DNA of 64,000 nt, taken from the NCBI GenBank assembly GCA_003117195.1, contig BDSI01000042.1:818986-882985 (forward strand). The letters are read 5' to 3'. Under the pieces are notes generated by a model, which saw only the letters and a list, made by a program, of their open reading frames with translations, searched no databases and was not told where the DNA came from. Shown piece by piece: positions 45,454 through 55,852 of this stretch; position 1 is the first letter of the stretch, and the number at the start of each line of letters is the position of its first letter. A program made the position numbers and the translations under genes. Origin of the DNA: Eudorina sp. 2006-703-Eu-15 (taxonomy: Eukaryota > Chlorophyta > Chlorophyceae > Chlamydomonadales > Volvocaceae).

Positions 45454-47386
45454 CTAGGCGATCAACGGCCCCCCCGCCGCATCCAACGGGTCCTCAAGAG
45501 CGTCCCGCTGCTTCGCCGCCGCGGCCGCCCGCTCCGCTGCCTTGGCCTCCGACAGCGGCAGCAGCAGCTTCAGCCGGTACGCGTCCACTCCGTTCAGGTA
45601 GTACCTGCGAGCCCACAACCGCCAACTGCCAACTGAACTTTGGCGGGGCCGAGTGCAGCGTGAAGGCAAGCCAGCGCCAACCCCCACCCGAACAGTACCG
45701 AGACATGCCGACGCGCTGCTGTGCGCGCCCGAAGCTGGACGGCCGTGTATGTGTCCCTGAACGCTTGCTGCGGAACCCTGGACTCCAAAATGTATTGGGC
45801 TGGCTGCCGTACTCCCTGGCCCGCTCATCTCGAGAAAATCTGTCTCTTCGCGGTCCCTCACCCACCCCGTGCGTATCAGCACATGGCTTACACTGCAACA
45901 CTACTCTAGCCCTGATGGCTCCTGGGCAGGCGCCACCCGCCGTCCCTCCATCCACCGCACCAACCCCCAACCCCCTCCATCACCACCAGGCGGGCACCCG
46001 CGTCACTTCAGTAATGTTATTACAGAATGTACGCTGGCTCGCTGGGTTTGACCGAATTTGTCCGGAGTTCGTTTCTTCCGATCCACCAACACCACCAACG
46101 CCCTGAGCGCCCAGCCCGCCGCGCGTTGCCCTCCCCTCCCCCTCCCCGCCCCAGCCCGCCCACCCACCTGTGCAGTCGCTTGTCCCTCACGAAGCCCAGC
46201 CCCTGGTACAGCCGGAGCGCCCCCGTGTTGACCACCTCCGCCTCCAGCACCACCTCCTCGCAACCCCCGCGGATCATCTGCTCGATGGCTCGCTTCACCA
46301 GCTCGGAGCCTGGGGGAGCCGGCAGAGGGAGGCCCGGGCAAACCAGGGTTACACCGTACACGTCGGCAGCACACACATGGGGGAGGGGGTACGGGAGGGA
46401 ATGGAGGAGGGCCCCCGGGGAGCTTCCAGGGGGCCCACCGCCCGCGCGAAGGGATGGGGGTTAACCAGGGGGACAGCGTGGACAGCCAGGACGGGGAAGG
46501 GCGCTAGGGGGAGAACCTCAGGCAGGTCGAGATGTCGCCCGAGATGCGGGGGAAGGAAGAGGGCAGGGGGAGGGGACTGTGCAAGGTGGCCCAGGTCAGA
46601 GCAGCGGGGGGCCGCAGAGAGTGGACTACCCGACAGCAGGGTGCCGTACAGCGGGGCCGCTGCCACGAATGAGCGGTTATGGTACAATGGACTGGCCAGC
46701 TGAGGCGGCACCCACAGCCGTCTGTGGTTACGCGAACCAACCATTGCCCCAACAGCCGATGCGCCATAGGTCGGGATCGGGTCGAAATCCAGGAGTTTTT
46801 GCCCCCACCTGCCCCCACGACGCACTGCTGAATTCCCCAATGTGTCACCACCATCCCGCGGAGCAGTCCAGTCAGGTTGAGGGCTCACCGACTCGTTTCC
46901 CGCGGTACGCCTTGTCGACGACGAGCATCGCCACATAGCCACGCATGCGCTCCCGATGCAGGTCCATTTTGCACACTACCGTCCCGAACGGCTTGTCGCC
47001 GTCATACGATATATAACATAGATGAGGCCACGTGTGCAAGAAGTAGCGATAGGTGAAGATCGAGTACGGTTCGCTCAGCTCCTTGTCCACCAGGTCCATG
47101 ACAATCGGCAGATCATTCTCGTCCTTGTACTGTAAATTTGCAGATAATAAAAATTGTTGTTAGCTGTATGTGTAGGAATGCTGTTCAAGTGCAGCGCAAT
47201 TTCCAAATAAATGCACCACTCGCCGCCGTCGGTTCCCAACAGAGATCATGTATACTTGCGCTCCAAACGGCAAAGCGCAATCAAAGGTAACCTGACCTGA
47301 ACATAGCGAATACTGCTTCCTGACGCCTCAGCGCTGCTTTGTACCCGGTCCGTCGGGCCGCTCGACGACGATTCGGCCATCATCAT
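45454..47386 (-). CDS. NAA30: N-alpha-acetyltransferase 30, catalytic subunit of NatC
   Basis: Four minus-strand exons (47386-47297, 47129-46889, 46309-46168, 45604-45454) join in phase to 207 aa. Exon 1 is short and easy to miss: it encodes MMMAESSSSGPT...SIRYVQ and splices into YKDENDLPIVMDLVDKELSE. Residues 47-175 follow the Mak3/NAA30 family closely: LSEPYSIFTYRYFLHTWPHL, GTVVCKMDLHRERMRGYVAM, EEVVLEAEVVNTGALRLYQG, LGFVRDKRLHRYYLNGVDAY, RLKLLL. NatC acetylates cytosolic protein N-termini beginning Met-hydrophobic. Length fits the yeast and plant proteins. Odd point: the acetyl-CoA loop reads YRGKRVG (105-111), with Arg where the R-x-x-G-x-G/A motif normally has its first Gly. The tail is Ala/Lys-rich. 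Confidence 0.9.
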
Positions 47387-48700
47387 TTAGATGACTTATG
47401 AATATAAATATTGAATTCCGCGGCCTCTGGGGGATCTTTTGGTTTGGGTGTCACTCTCGGTTGGGCACTCCGAAACCGGCGCGGTATGACACATCGACGT
47501 GATTGAAGCCTTACCTGCAATTATCATTGCCAATCTTTCTTTAGAAGATAAACATATGACGAATTACACGTGCAATCTTCAAATTATTCATTTTGCTTAC
47601 ACATTCTACATGTACCGATTCGCAACGGTTAGTGCGCGACCCGGGACTCAACAGCTGATTTCAACAGGAGTTTTTAGCTGCTGTTACTGATTACATTCTG
47701 TTATTCCAAAGCGCAACAGCTTGAACCACATTATCTCGCCTCGGACGTCTCGGCTGGCGCCAGCGAAACCGGGCGAACCAGACTAGGCGCGCATCGACTC
47801 GGCAGCTTCTCCAAACCACTCAGCAACCTTCACTGGTTAGACGAAGTGACGTAATGTACCACCGCCGGGTCAATCTCGCAGCCGGAGGCTCCGCCGAAGC
47901 CGTCGGACCGGTGGGTCGGGCTCAGAACGATGAACTCATCACGCGGGACACCGTTCCTCCTTCCCCCTCGTGGCGACGAGGTATTCCCAGATTCCAAGCG
48001 GCTTGAAATCATCTTGTCTGCTGGACCCCGAAAATGAGATCAACGTGCAAGTGCGCGCACAGCGCACGGCGCAATGCCGCTCCATTTGCAATTCCGCCCC
48101 ACTTGCCAAGCGAATTACTTGAAACTATTTAACATTATCCCCAATGTAACGCGGTCCGTGTCCTCGTCCTCGGCGTCGTGCTTGCCCCTCACTGCAGGGT
48201 GCTCGGCGTACGCTGCGGCAGCGAGGCGCCCGAATGCTCGCCGCCTCGCTGCCCGTCCTCTTCGCTCTGGCCTCATTCGGTGCGGCTGTCCCACGCAGCT
48301 GGCAGCAGCGGCGGGTCCGGAAGAGCCGATCGTTCATCCGGACGTGAACGTGACCACGTGTGGACCGAAAATGACATGATGTCATGGACGGCGTCTAAAG
48401 GCGCCTCGTGCTGTGCATTGTGTTGGCAAGACGCCGAGCGCGCGCGCCTCCCGAAGCCGCAGGGCCGCCCGTCACATGTCGATATGCGGCCAGGCGATGT
48501 TTAAATGGCTCTCCACCCTCACTGGGGGACATGCCGCATTGAGAAGCCGTTCCATACCAGATGCGACCCACACCTTCTAGGCCTCGGATTGGCCCTCTGA
48601 TGGGGAGAAAACGTAGCGGTCCCTAGATTTTTCCCATGTGCCCAGCTCCCTGCCCGGCCTCGAACCCATCTCAACCCCGGGCCCCGCCGTATCGCCGCAG
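47387..48700. other. Intergenic, divergent promoter region for NAA30 and the coiled-coil gene
   Basis: The first 320 bases are AT-rich. GC rises after 47700. Plus-strand frames at 48074-48504 are open and follow a CTCACTGCAG that could be an acceptor, so an upstream exon of the 48701-54139 gene may hide here, but none could be proved. Confidence 0.4.
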
Positions 48701-50492
48701 GGCCCTCGGACCTGCTCACCAGCTTGCCCCACAAGCAGGGCCTCCCCGCCGCCACCTCCCCGGTGAGCCCGCGCTGCCTGCGGCCCCTTCCTGGGTGTCC
48801 GTCCTTGGGGCCGTGCTGCCAGCAGCGCCGTCGGATGGCGGAAATGGCGCCCATCGCGGATGACGCCCACACCATCGGGCCCTCCTAAACCCCATCCCCA
48901 CCCCTTTTGACACCCGCCCCTCCCGGTCCTGACCCCCGGCTCTTGACCAGGAAGAAGCGCTCCGAAACCTCATGAAGCTCGATCGCAGCACGGCGGCGTT
49001 CAACAATCGTCCGCCTGAATCCTGGACAAGATTGCCGTACGGGGATATGAGCATCGCCGCGCCGCCGCCCGGACCCGCAGCGCCGCCGCACCTGGCCGCC
49101 CCGTACCCCGCCCCCCGCCCCCGCCCCGCCGGCGCATCGCCGGAGCAGCAGCCAGCGTCCGGCCGCGCTGCCCCGGGCGATACCCCCGGGGTGGGCACGG
49201 CTGAGGACACGCGCCCCGCCGCCGTCGGGGAGGAGCCCTTGGCAGCACCCGGCGGCGGTGAGGGCGGCGGCGGCGGCACCACCCGGCGCAGGCGGCAGCG
49301 GCAGCGGCAGCAGGAGCAGCCCCTGCATCCGGCCCCGGGTGCCGCTCCCGGGCTGGTGCCGGCGGCCGAGCCGGTGGCCCCCACCGACCTGGCCGCCTGC
49401 AGCATAACCGCCCTGGTGGAGCCCGTGATGCAGGTTGAGTTGGTTGTCACGGGGACCGGTGGTTGGGAGTTGTTAGTTGGTGGCAGTTGGTTGGTGCAAC
49501 CCAACGCAGAGCGGGTGGTTGAGCGGGTGGTTGGTAATATGATCAAAGCGTTGGCGGGTAATGATAACGGCCAACGACTGTCGGTAATTCATAACATGTT
49601 GAAACGGCTCGAGCGTTCAACCCCCCTCTTGACCTGGTCAGGTGCTCAGCGCCCACACGCGGGCGGCGGAGCGGGACCTGAGCCGGAATGCGGAGTCTCG
49701 GGCGCGGCTCGAGGACGCCGTACAGACTGTACGGCAGCAGCTAACGGAGATGAGGTGAATCAACGATGCAGTTGTCACGTGAGGCGCGGGGGCCTGTTGG
49801 CCGCAGCTCACCCACGGGTACCTTGTCTTCATGTGCGCCTGCTGCCTTTTGCATTTTCACCTTCCGTACATATGTACGGAACGGTACCGCTTGCCACCCT
49901 GTCCTGCTCTGGCGAATGCAGTTACGCGCGCTGCATACCGCGTGCTGGTGGTCCCCCTTGCTCAGGATCCAGGTTGCGGGTTCAGCAGTCCACCTCGGAC
50001 CCCCGCGTTCGGTCGCCGCAGTGCACCACATCGGCGCCACCGGCACCGGCACTCCCCTGTCCCCTCCCCAGGGGGTCGGGGGCAACCCTAGCGCCCACCA
50101 AACGTTCTGCCAACCCGCACCCGCACCCGCACCCGCACCCGCACCCGCACCCGCACCCGCACCCGCACCCGCACCCGCACCCGCACCCGCACCCGCACCC
50201 GCACCGCACCCGCACCGCACCCGCACCCGCACCCGCACCCGCACCCGCACCCGCACCCGCACCCGCACCCGCACCCGCACCCGCACCCGCACCCGCACCC
50301 GCACCCGCACCCGCACCGCACCCGCACCCGCACCCGCACCCGCACCCGCACCCGCACCCGCACCCGCACCCGCACCCGCACCCGCACCCGCACCGCACCC
50401 GCACCCGCACCCGCACCCGCACCCGCACCCGCACCCGCACCCGCACCCGCACCCGCACCCGCACCCGCACCCGCACCCGCACCCGCACCCGC

Positions 50493-50542
<50 letters not shown>

Positions 50543-53500
50543 CACCCGCACCCGCACCCGCACCCGCACCCGCACCCGCACCGCACCCGCACCCGCACCC
50601 GCACCCGCACCCCCCCGCACCCGCACCCGCACCCGCACCCGCACCCGCACCCGCACCCGCACCCGCACCCGCACCCGCACCGGCGCCCTCAGGCAACAGC
50701 TGCACGACCTGGAGCAGGAGCGCCTGGCTGCAGCGGGTCGCGGCGAGTACGGCGTCGCCTCGGCGCTGCGGTCGCTTGCGGACGAGCTTGCCGTACAGAT
50801 TGCCGCCCGGGAGCAGAGCAGCCGCCAGACGCAGGACCAGATTGACGCGTTGGCTGAGCTGGAGACCGCTGTACGGCAGAAGCAGGTACCGCCGTCAGTG
50901 CGGGGCAATGATGTACGGCGGCGCAGTGGCGGGGGCGGCGCAGTGCCGGGGCATTTGCGTTTGCACACCCAAGCAGGCGATCGCTATTCGGTCACAGGGC
51001 GCCCCGTCTGACCGGCACTTCTGGCCCATCCGTACATCCGTACATTCGCCCCAGGTACCGCTTCAACTGATGGACCTCGCCGACCTCCTGCCCTCTCCTC
51101 TTTCCTCTTGCCCCACCGCCCCACCGCCCACCCCCCAGGCGGGCCAGCTGCTGTGGCTGCACAGTGAGCTGCGGAGCCTGTCGCGGGGCGCGGAGGCGGC
51201 CATTGGGAGACTGCAGTCGGAGCTGCAGCAGCTGCAGGTGGGGTCGTTCGGACCCGTGCTGTGCTGTGCTGTGCTGTGATGCTTGCAGTAAGATCCGTGC
51301 ACTGCCGTCCCTGGAGTTCAGGATGTCGACGCATTCTCATGCGCATGCCTGGGAGTCAGATCTCAGATGCCGCCTTACCTGGTAGCTGGTAGCTGGTAGC
51401 TGGGGGCCAGCCTGCGTCACTACGGATCATCTGGAAGTGTGGGCACCGGATAGGCTGTGGGCTGCCGGGCCCCACAGTACGAGATCGAGTACCACTTCTT
51501 AAGCAAGCAAGCCCCTGACTGGAGACACGCCGCCCCTGCACCCGGGAACGCTGCTTGCGTGGGTTATGCAGCTTGGGAGTGGTAGACGGAGCGCATCATG
51601 CTATTTTTAAGAGTTTCGATTTACCCCCCACCCCCCACCCCGGCCCCTTAACGCTCTTCACCGCCTCGCCTCTCGGGTTGGCGCAGGAGAATCTGAACGC
51701 AGCAATGGTGACGCGGTCCGAAATCGGCCAGGTAGGTGGTTGTTGGTTGGTAGTTGGTGGTTGGGAGCTGAGGGACGGCTATTGACGCCGGGTTCATGCC
51801 GACTCAGTCCAACCCCTCGCCTTTCGCCTCTCACCAGCGGTGCTCTACCCCCCTCCCCCGGCCCCTGTGTACTGAGCGACATTGCTCGAAAGCAACCCGA
51901 AAGCAAGCACCCTCACTACAAGTATCATCATGTGCAATCATGTGCCCGTCCTGCGCGGGCGATGGCGCCGCCCTGCGCACGTCACTGCGCGCGGCTATCC
52001 CGTCTACCTGCTGGTCGTACACCGGCACACCCAACCGTGATCGCACTCCTCACCCGCCCCGCCCCTCCACTCCGCCGCCTCCTTCCCCTTCCCCCCTGCC
52101 TCGTCGCCCCCCCACCCCCCGCCGTATCCCGGACCCCTCAGGACCTGTCCACCGCCGCCCAGACCTCGGAGGTCCGTCGGGAGTTGCGGCTGCTGGCGGA
52201 GGCGGTGCAGGGGGTGGCGGGCAGGGCGGCGGCGCAGCTGGAGGAAGACAGGTCGCTGGGGCGTGCGCGAGGGAGGGGGGAGGCCGGGTCGTTTGAAGGG
52301 CATGCGAGAGGAACGGGAGAGGGCAGGGGTTCAACCCATGGGCCACTACCATGGGCCACATGTGTACGGATGTCCTGCGGATCTGCCAGGTGGTGTCGTC
52401 CTCCTCCCTCATCTCATCCCGCCCATCCCAGCCAGGGGCATCACTTGCCGCCGCGAGCCCAGCTCCGGGGTGGCCGCAACTCCCCTCCCCTCCCCGCCAT
52501 CGCATCGCCGGAGATCCTGGTACAGTTGATTCTTCACCGGACCTTTGCTCCTCTGGCAGCAGCGCAGTTTGAATATGCCTACCCATGTCCTGTATCCCCT
52601 CCCCCCTCCTAGGGTCCCACGGTCCCCACCCCCTCCCCTCCCCTCCCCACCCCCTCCCCTCCCCTCCCGTCCCCTCCCCTCCCCTCCCCCTCCCCTCCCC
52701 TCCCGTCCCCTCCCCTCCCCTCCCCCTCCCCTCCCTCCCGTCCCTCCCCTCCCCTCCCCCTCCCTCCCCTCCCGTCCCGTTCCCGCTCTGGTTGCCCCCG
52801 GGGCCCCTCAGGGCCGCCAACCGCGCGGTGCTGTCCGACGCCACGGGTCTGGCCACCCAGCTGAGTGCGGCGGACTCAGTTGCCCACGAGGCGGCGCTGG
52901 AGCTGGCGCTGCTGAGGGGGCGGAGGGAGCTGGCACTGCAGCTGCAGGTGAGGGGGGGCTGGGTGGGGGAGGGCAGGGGGGGTTAGGGGTAGGGCTGCCC
53001 AGCCTCCGAGGTGCAAACGCCTGCGCACTCGCCCCCCCTCCCTCCCCATTCTCCCCATTCCGGTCCGCTGCTCCGCCGCCCTCCGTCCTCCGCCCAGGAC
53101 TACGAGTACGCCGACCGCCTGTCCGCCGCCCTCTCGGAGCTGCGGACGGTTACTGAGGAGGGCGAGGGGAGCATGGTGGCGCTGGAGAAGCTGCTGGCGG
53201 CGAACCAGGCGGTCGTACGACAGTGAGTAACCCACTGCGGAAAGGCTATCTGGACTCGGGAGCAGGGGGGGGGGGTCGGAATCACAACAGTCAGTCGTGC
53301 CCACACAGACTGGCCCCAGACCCAAACGCTGCGAGGGGCGCGGGCACGGAAAAAGCGGGGAGCAAGGTGCAAGGGGAAACCGCCCGCCCGCGCTCTTCCC
53401 CCACCCCACCCTCCCACCCCGCCCTCGCTGCCCTCCCACCCCGGACCCCGGACCCCGGACCCCGCATCCGCCCATTCGCTCACCCACACCCCGACCGGCT

Positions 53501-54139
53501 GCTCCCAGGCGCCTGGCGGACTTCCAACACAACCTGATGAGCTTCGAGCGAGCGTCGGAACTTGTACGGCACGTGAGGGACCTACGGGATATGTACGGCA
53601 GCAATCAGGTACGCCAGGGTTTGAGTGAATGTCCGATCCGCAGGCACGCAGCCGGCGGTCTGGCCCTCCCTCCTTCCCTCCTTCCCTCCCTCCCTATCTT
53701 TTTTCCTCCCTCCCTATCTCCTTTCCTCCCTCCTTCCCTCCCTCCCTCCGTCCCTCCCTCCTTCCCGCCTGCTGCGCTGATCATGTACGGCATGTGGCCG
53801 CGCCGATCTTCCCAGTGCCCCTACAGCCCCTCCCGACCTGGACCGCCATCTGCCCCCCACGGAAGGAAGGAATCATGTGTCAATGGACCCCCTAGCGGGT
53901 CGTCGGTGACAGCCGCAGCCTCCTCACCACGCACCGCCGCTGCCCGCCCGCCCGCCCGCCCGCCGCCCGCCCGCCCGCCCGCCCGCCCGCCCGCACTCCT
54001 TCCGCAGGTGGACGATCGGGAGGCCCTGGCACTGGCCGCCACCCTGTCTTCTGCGCTGGAGGAGCTGAACAGGTCGGAGCCGGCACGGCTGCTGCGGAAC
54101 GGGGAGGATGAGGAGGTGGTGAGGCAGGTGCTGGCTTGA
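48701..54139 (+). CDS. Multi-exon coiled-coil protein (start not located)
   Basis: Eleven exons join in phase: 48701-48762, 48951-49433, 49642-49754, 50693-50885, 51139-51237, 51687-51731, 52142-52251, 52812-52947, 53098-53222, 53509-53608, 54008-54139, about 530 residues without the N-terminus. Exon 2 has LMKLDRSTAAFNNRPPESWT, then an Ala/Pro/Gly-rich linker. From exon 3 on the protein is a near-continuous coiled coil (LSRNAESRARLEDAVQTV, LHDLEQERLAAAGRGEYGVA, LQLQDYEYADRLSAALSELR, VDDREALALAATLSSALEEL). The motif E/D-Y-x-x-A-x-x-L recurs and resembles UVR-type helical hairpins. No enzyme motif. A structural, perhaps basal-body or flagellar, role is only a guess. Intron 49755-50692 is filled by a hexamer repeat. 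The first listed exon is the least certain. Confidence 0.65.
50113..50682 (+). repeat. CACCCG hexamer satellite with a 48-base C run, intronic
   Basis: About 570 bases of CACCCG/CCCGCA hexamers with occasional one-unit slips, interrupted at 50494-50541 by an unbroken run of about 48 C. It lies wholly in the intron 49755-50692 of the coiled-coil gene and ends about 10 bases before the GCGCCCTCAG acceptor. The Pro-Ala, His-Pro and Arg-Thr frames through it are not proteins. Confidence 0.95.
52610..52790 (+). repeat. CCCCTCCCCT pyrimidine tract, intronic
   Basis: About 180 bases made almost only of C and T in 5-10-base units, in the intron before exon 52812-52947 of the coiled-coil gene. Confidence 0.85.
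53665..54000 (+). repeat. CCTT and CCCG tracts, intronic
   Basis: CCTTCCCTCC-type repeats (about 53665-53765) and a CCCG run (about 53940-53990), both in the last intron of the coiled-coil gene. Confidence 0.8.
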
Positions 54140-55852
54140 GGGGTGGGGTGTAAGGGGGGAGGGGGCGAGCAGGCGGCGGGTTTGGGGCGGCCCCATGGAT
54201 GGTTGGTACCTGGTAGCGATCCCGGGGGTGGGTGCGTTGTGCGTGGCGTTGGTGGTGTTGGAGGTGGTTGCCCCAAGGGGCAGCAGCAGTTGCAGTGCGC
54301 ACCGTGCGGGTTTGCATGTACGGCGGGCTCTCACGATGGTTGCGGCGGGCTGGCGTGTGGCTGGAGTGCTTGGAAGCCCCCCTGAGGTGAGGTCTGGGCC
54401 CAGGACGAGCGGACGACGGTGGCTCGCGGGAGACAAGGCAACAAGGTTGTTGGGTTCGGGTTGGGGCTTCCGGGTTGGGCCCTGGGCGCGACGTCTGAGG
54501 TGCTGACTGACTGCATCAGGAGATAGGGTAAGGCGCGAGTGTGTTACTGTTGGCGAAGGATCCGACCCATGGGGCATGGGCCCGTGCACACTCAGGAACG
54601 CCACTTGAGGAAGTGGCGTACTTTGGTTTTTGAGAGGTCACATGCATCGCGCCCCAAACGTGTGCGTGTTTGGTTGGTTGTTGAGCCAGGGTATGGGGTT
54701 TTGCTACCGCGGCGAGCGAGGCTAGGTGAGGCGAGGGGGTTTGTTCGCTGCGGTGGTGCAAGCGATCGGGCCTTGCCGCCGGAGGAAGTACGTTGGCGTT
54801 CAGCCTGAACGTTGGGGCGCTGTCAAGGTGTGTGATATGCATGGGGTGCGTGCCCCAGTTTTCGGAACGGAAGCCAGAAGGGATGCCGTACTGCGTAACG
54901 GTGGGATGGTGGGTGACGGAAGAGCAGCGCAGCAGCACGCCGGACACGGCCGGACGGCCTCGCGCTGCGCAGCCACGTCGAAGAAGAAATAAGAACAGTA
55001 TGTCCCTTTCTTCAGCACGGAGGGTCCCCGCACGTTGGACTGCCGCAAGTCCACGCGCGTCACCAACAGCGGCCCACGGGTCGTCGAGCCCACTGTCCTC
55101 GCAAACGCCTGCCAGGTTGTAGTTGCAACCTAACATGGTTAAAATGCGTTCATGTCGTTCAACCCCGAATCTGTAATTGATGTCTTGCCGGGTGGCCGGC
55201 GAACCAGGCCAAGCCCCAACGATGATCATTTTGCCGTTTTGGCTAATAAGTTGCAGCCTTATCAAATATAACAATTTGTAACTGCGAACGGTGATCGTCC
55301 GAAAGTAACCCCGAGTCCTTGACAAAAAAGTATGATAATATAATTATCCAGTTTCAGTTATCAGACATAAGTTACATGGTCATGCCTTTCCTTGTTGGCA
55401 TCACGCTGCCAATGCGACTTTCCAGCTGCCGTACAAATCTCCTCGCTCCCTGATCTTTGCAAGGTGTGCACCCTAAGGTGTAGCTTAGGCATGCTGTGGT
55501 TAAAATTGTAGTGACTGAGATAGTTTACCTCTAAGATCATGGCTTAACCAGCACGTCGCCATGCTGGGTGGGGCCGGATAGGGCGGCCGTTGGCGCTGTG
55601 CAACAGGCCATTAGAGCACGTAAAGTGCTATATCATGAGCAGTTGCTCGTATCTAGATCCAGCAAGCCTGCTTGCGCAGAGCGCTGTGAGCATCCGGCTG
55701 GGACGCCGAGCGAGCAACTGTTCGCATACGCTATTGGCAACAGCTAGAAGGTTGGTGGAGCATAAGTGTGTCCTGATTATGATGGGCATGTGAACGATGG
55801 CCAGGGAGCATTTTGCTGACGACCATTATCGCGTTTGACAGGGCTCCCTTGA
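54140..55852. other. Intergenic with one long but unsupported minus-strand frame
   Basis: A TGTAA word lies about 10 bases past the coiled-coil stop, which is close for a signal. A minus-strand frame from ATG 55229 to 54516 is open for 238 codons (start MIIVGAWPGSPATRQDINYR). Its second half is His/Pro/Ser-rich and no family is recognised. It could be a decayed gene or element. The right part (55330-55850) is AT-richer and is the promoter side of the OPR gene. Confidence 0.35.

Noticed and set aside
48972..51011. A 679-codon plus-strand frame with His-Pro, Ala-Pro and Arg-Thr repeats
   Set aside because: It reads through two introns and the CACCCG satellite. The splice sites and conserved phase of the coiled-coil exons explain the locus better.
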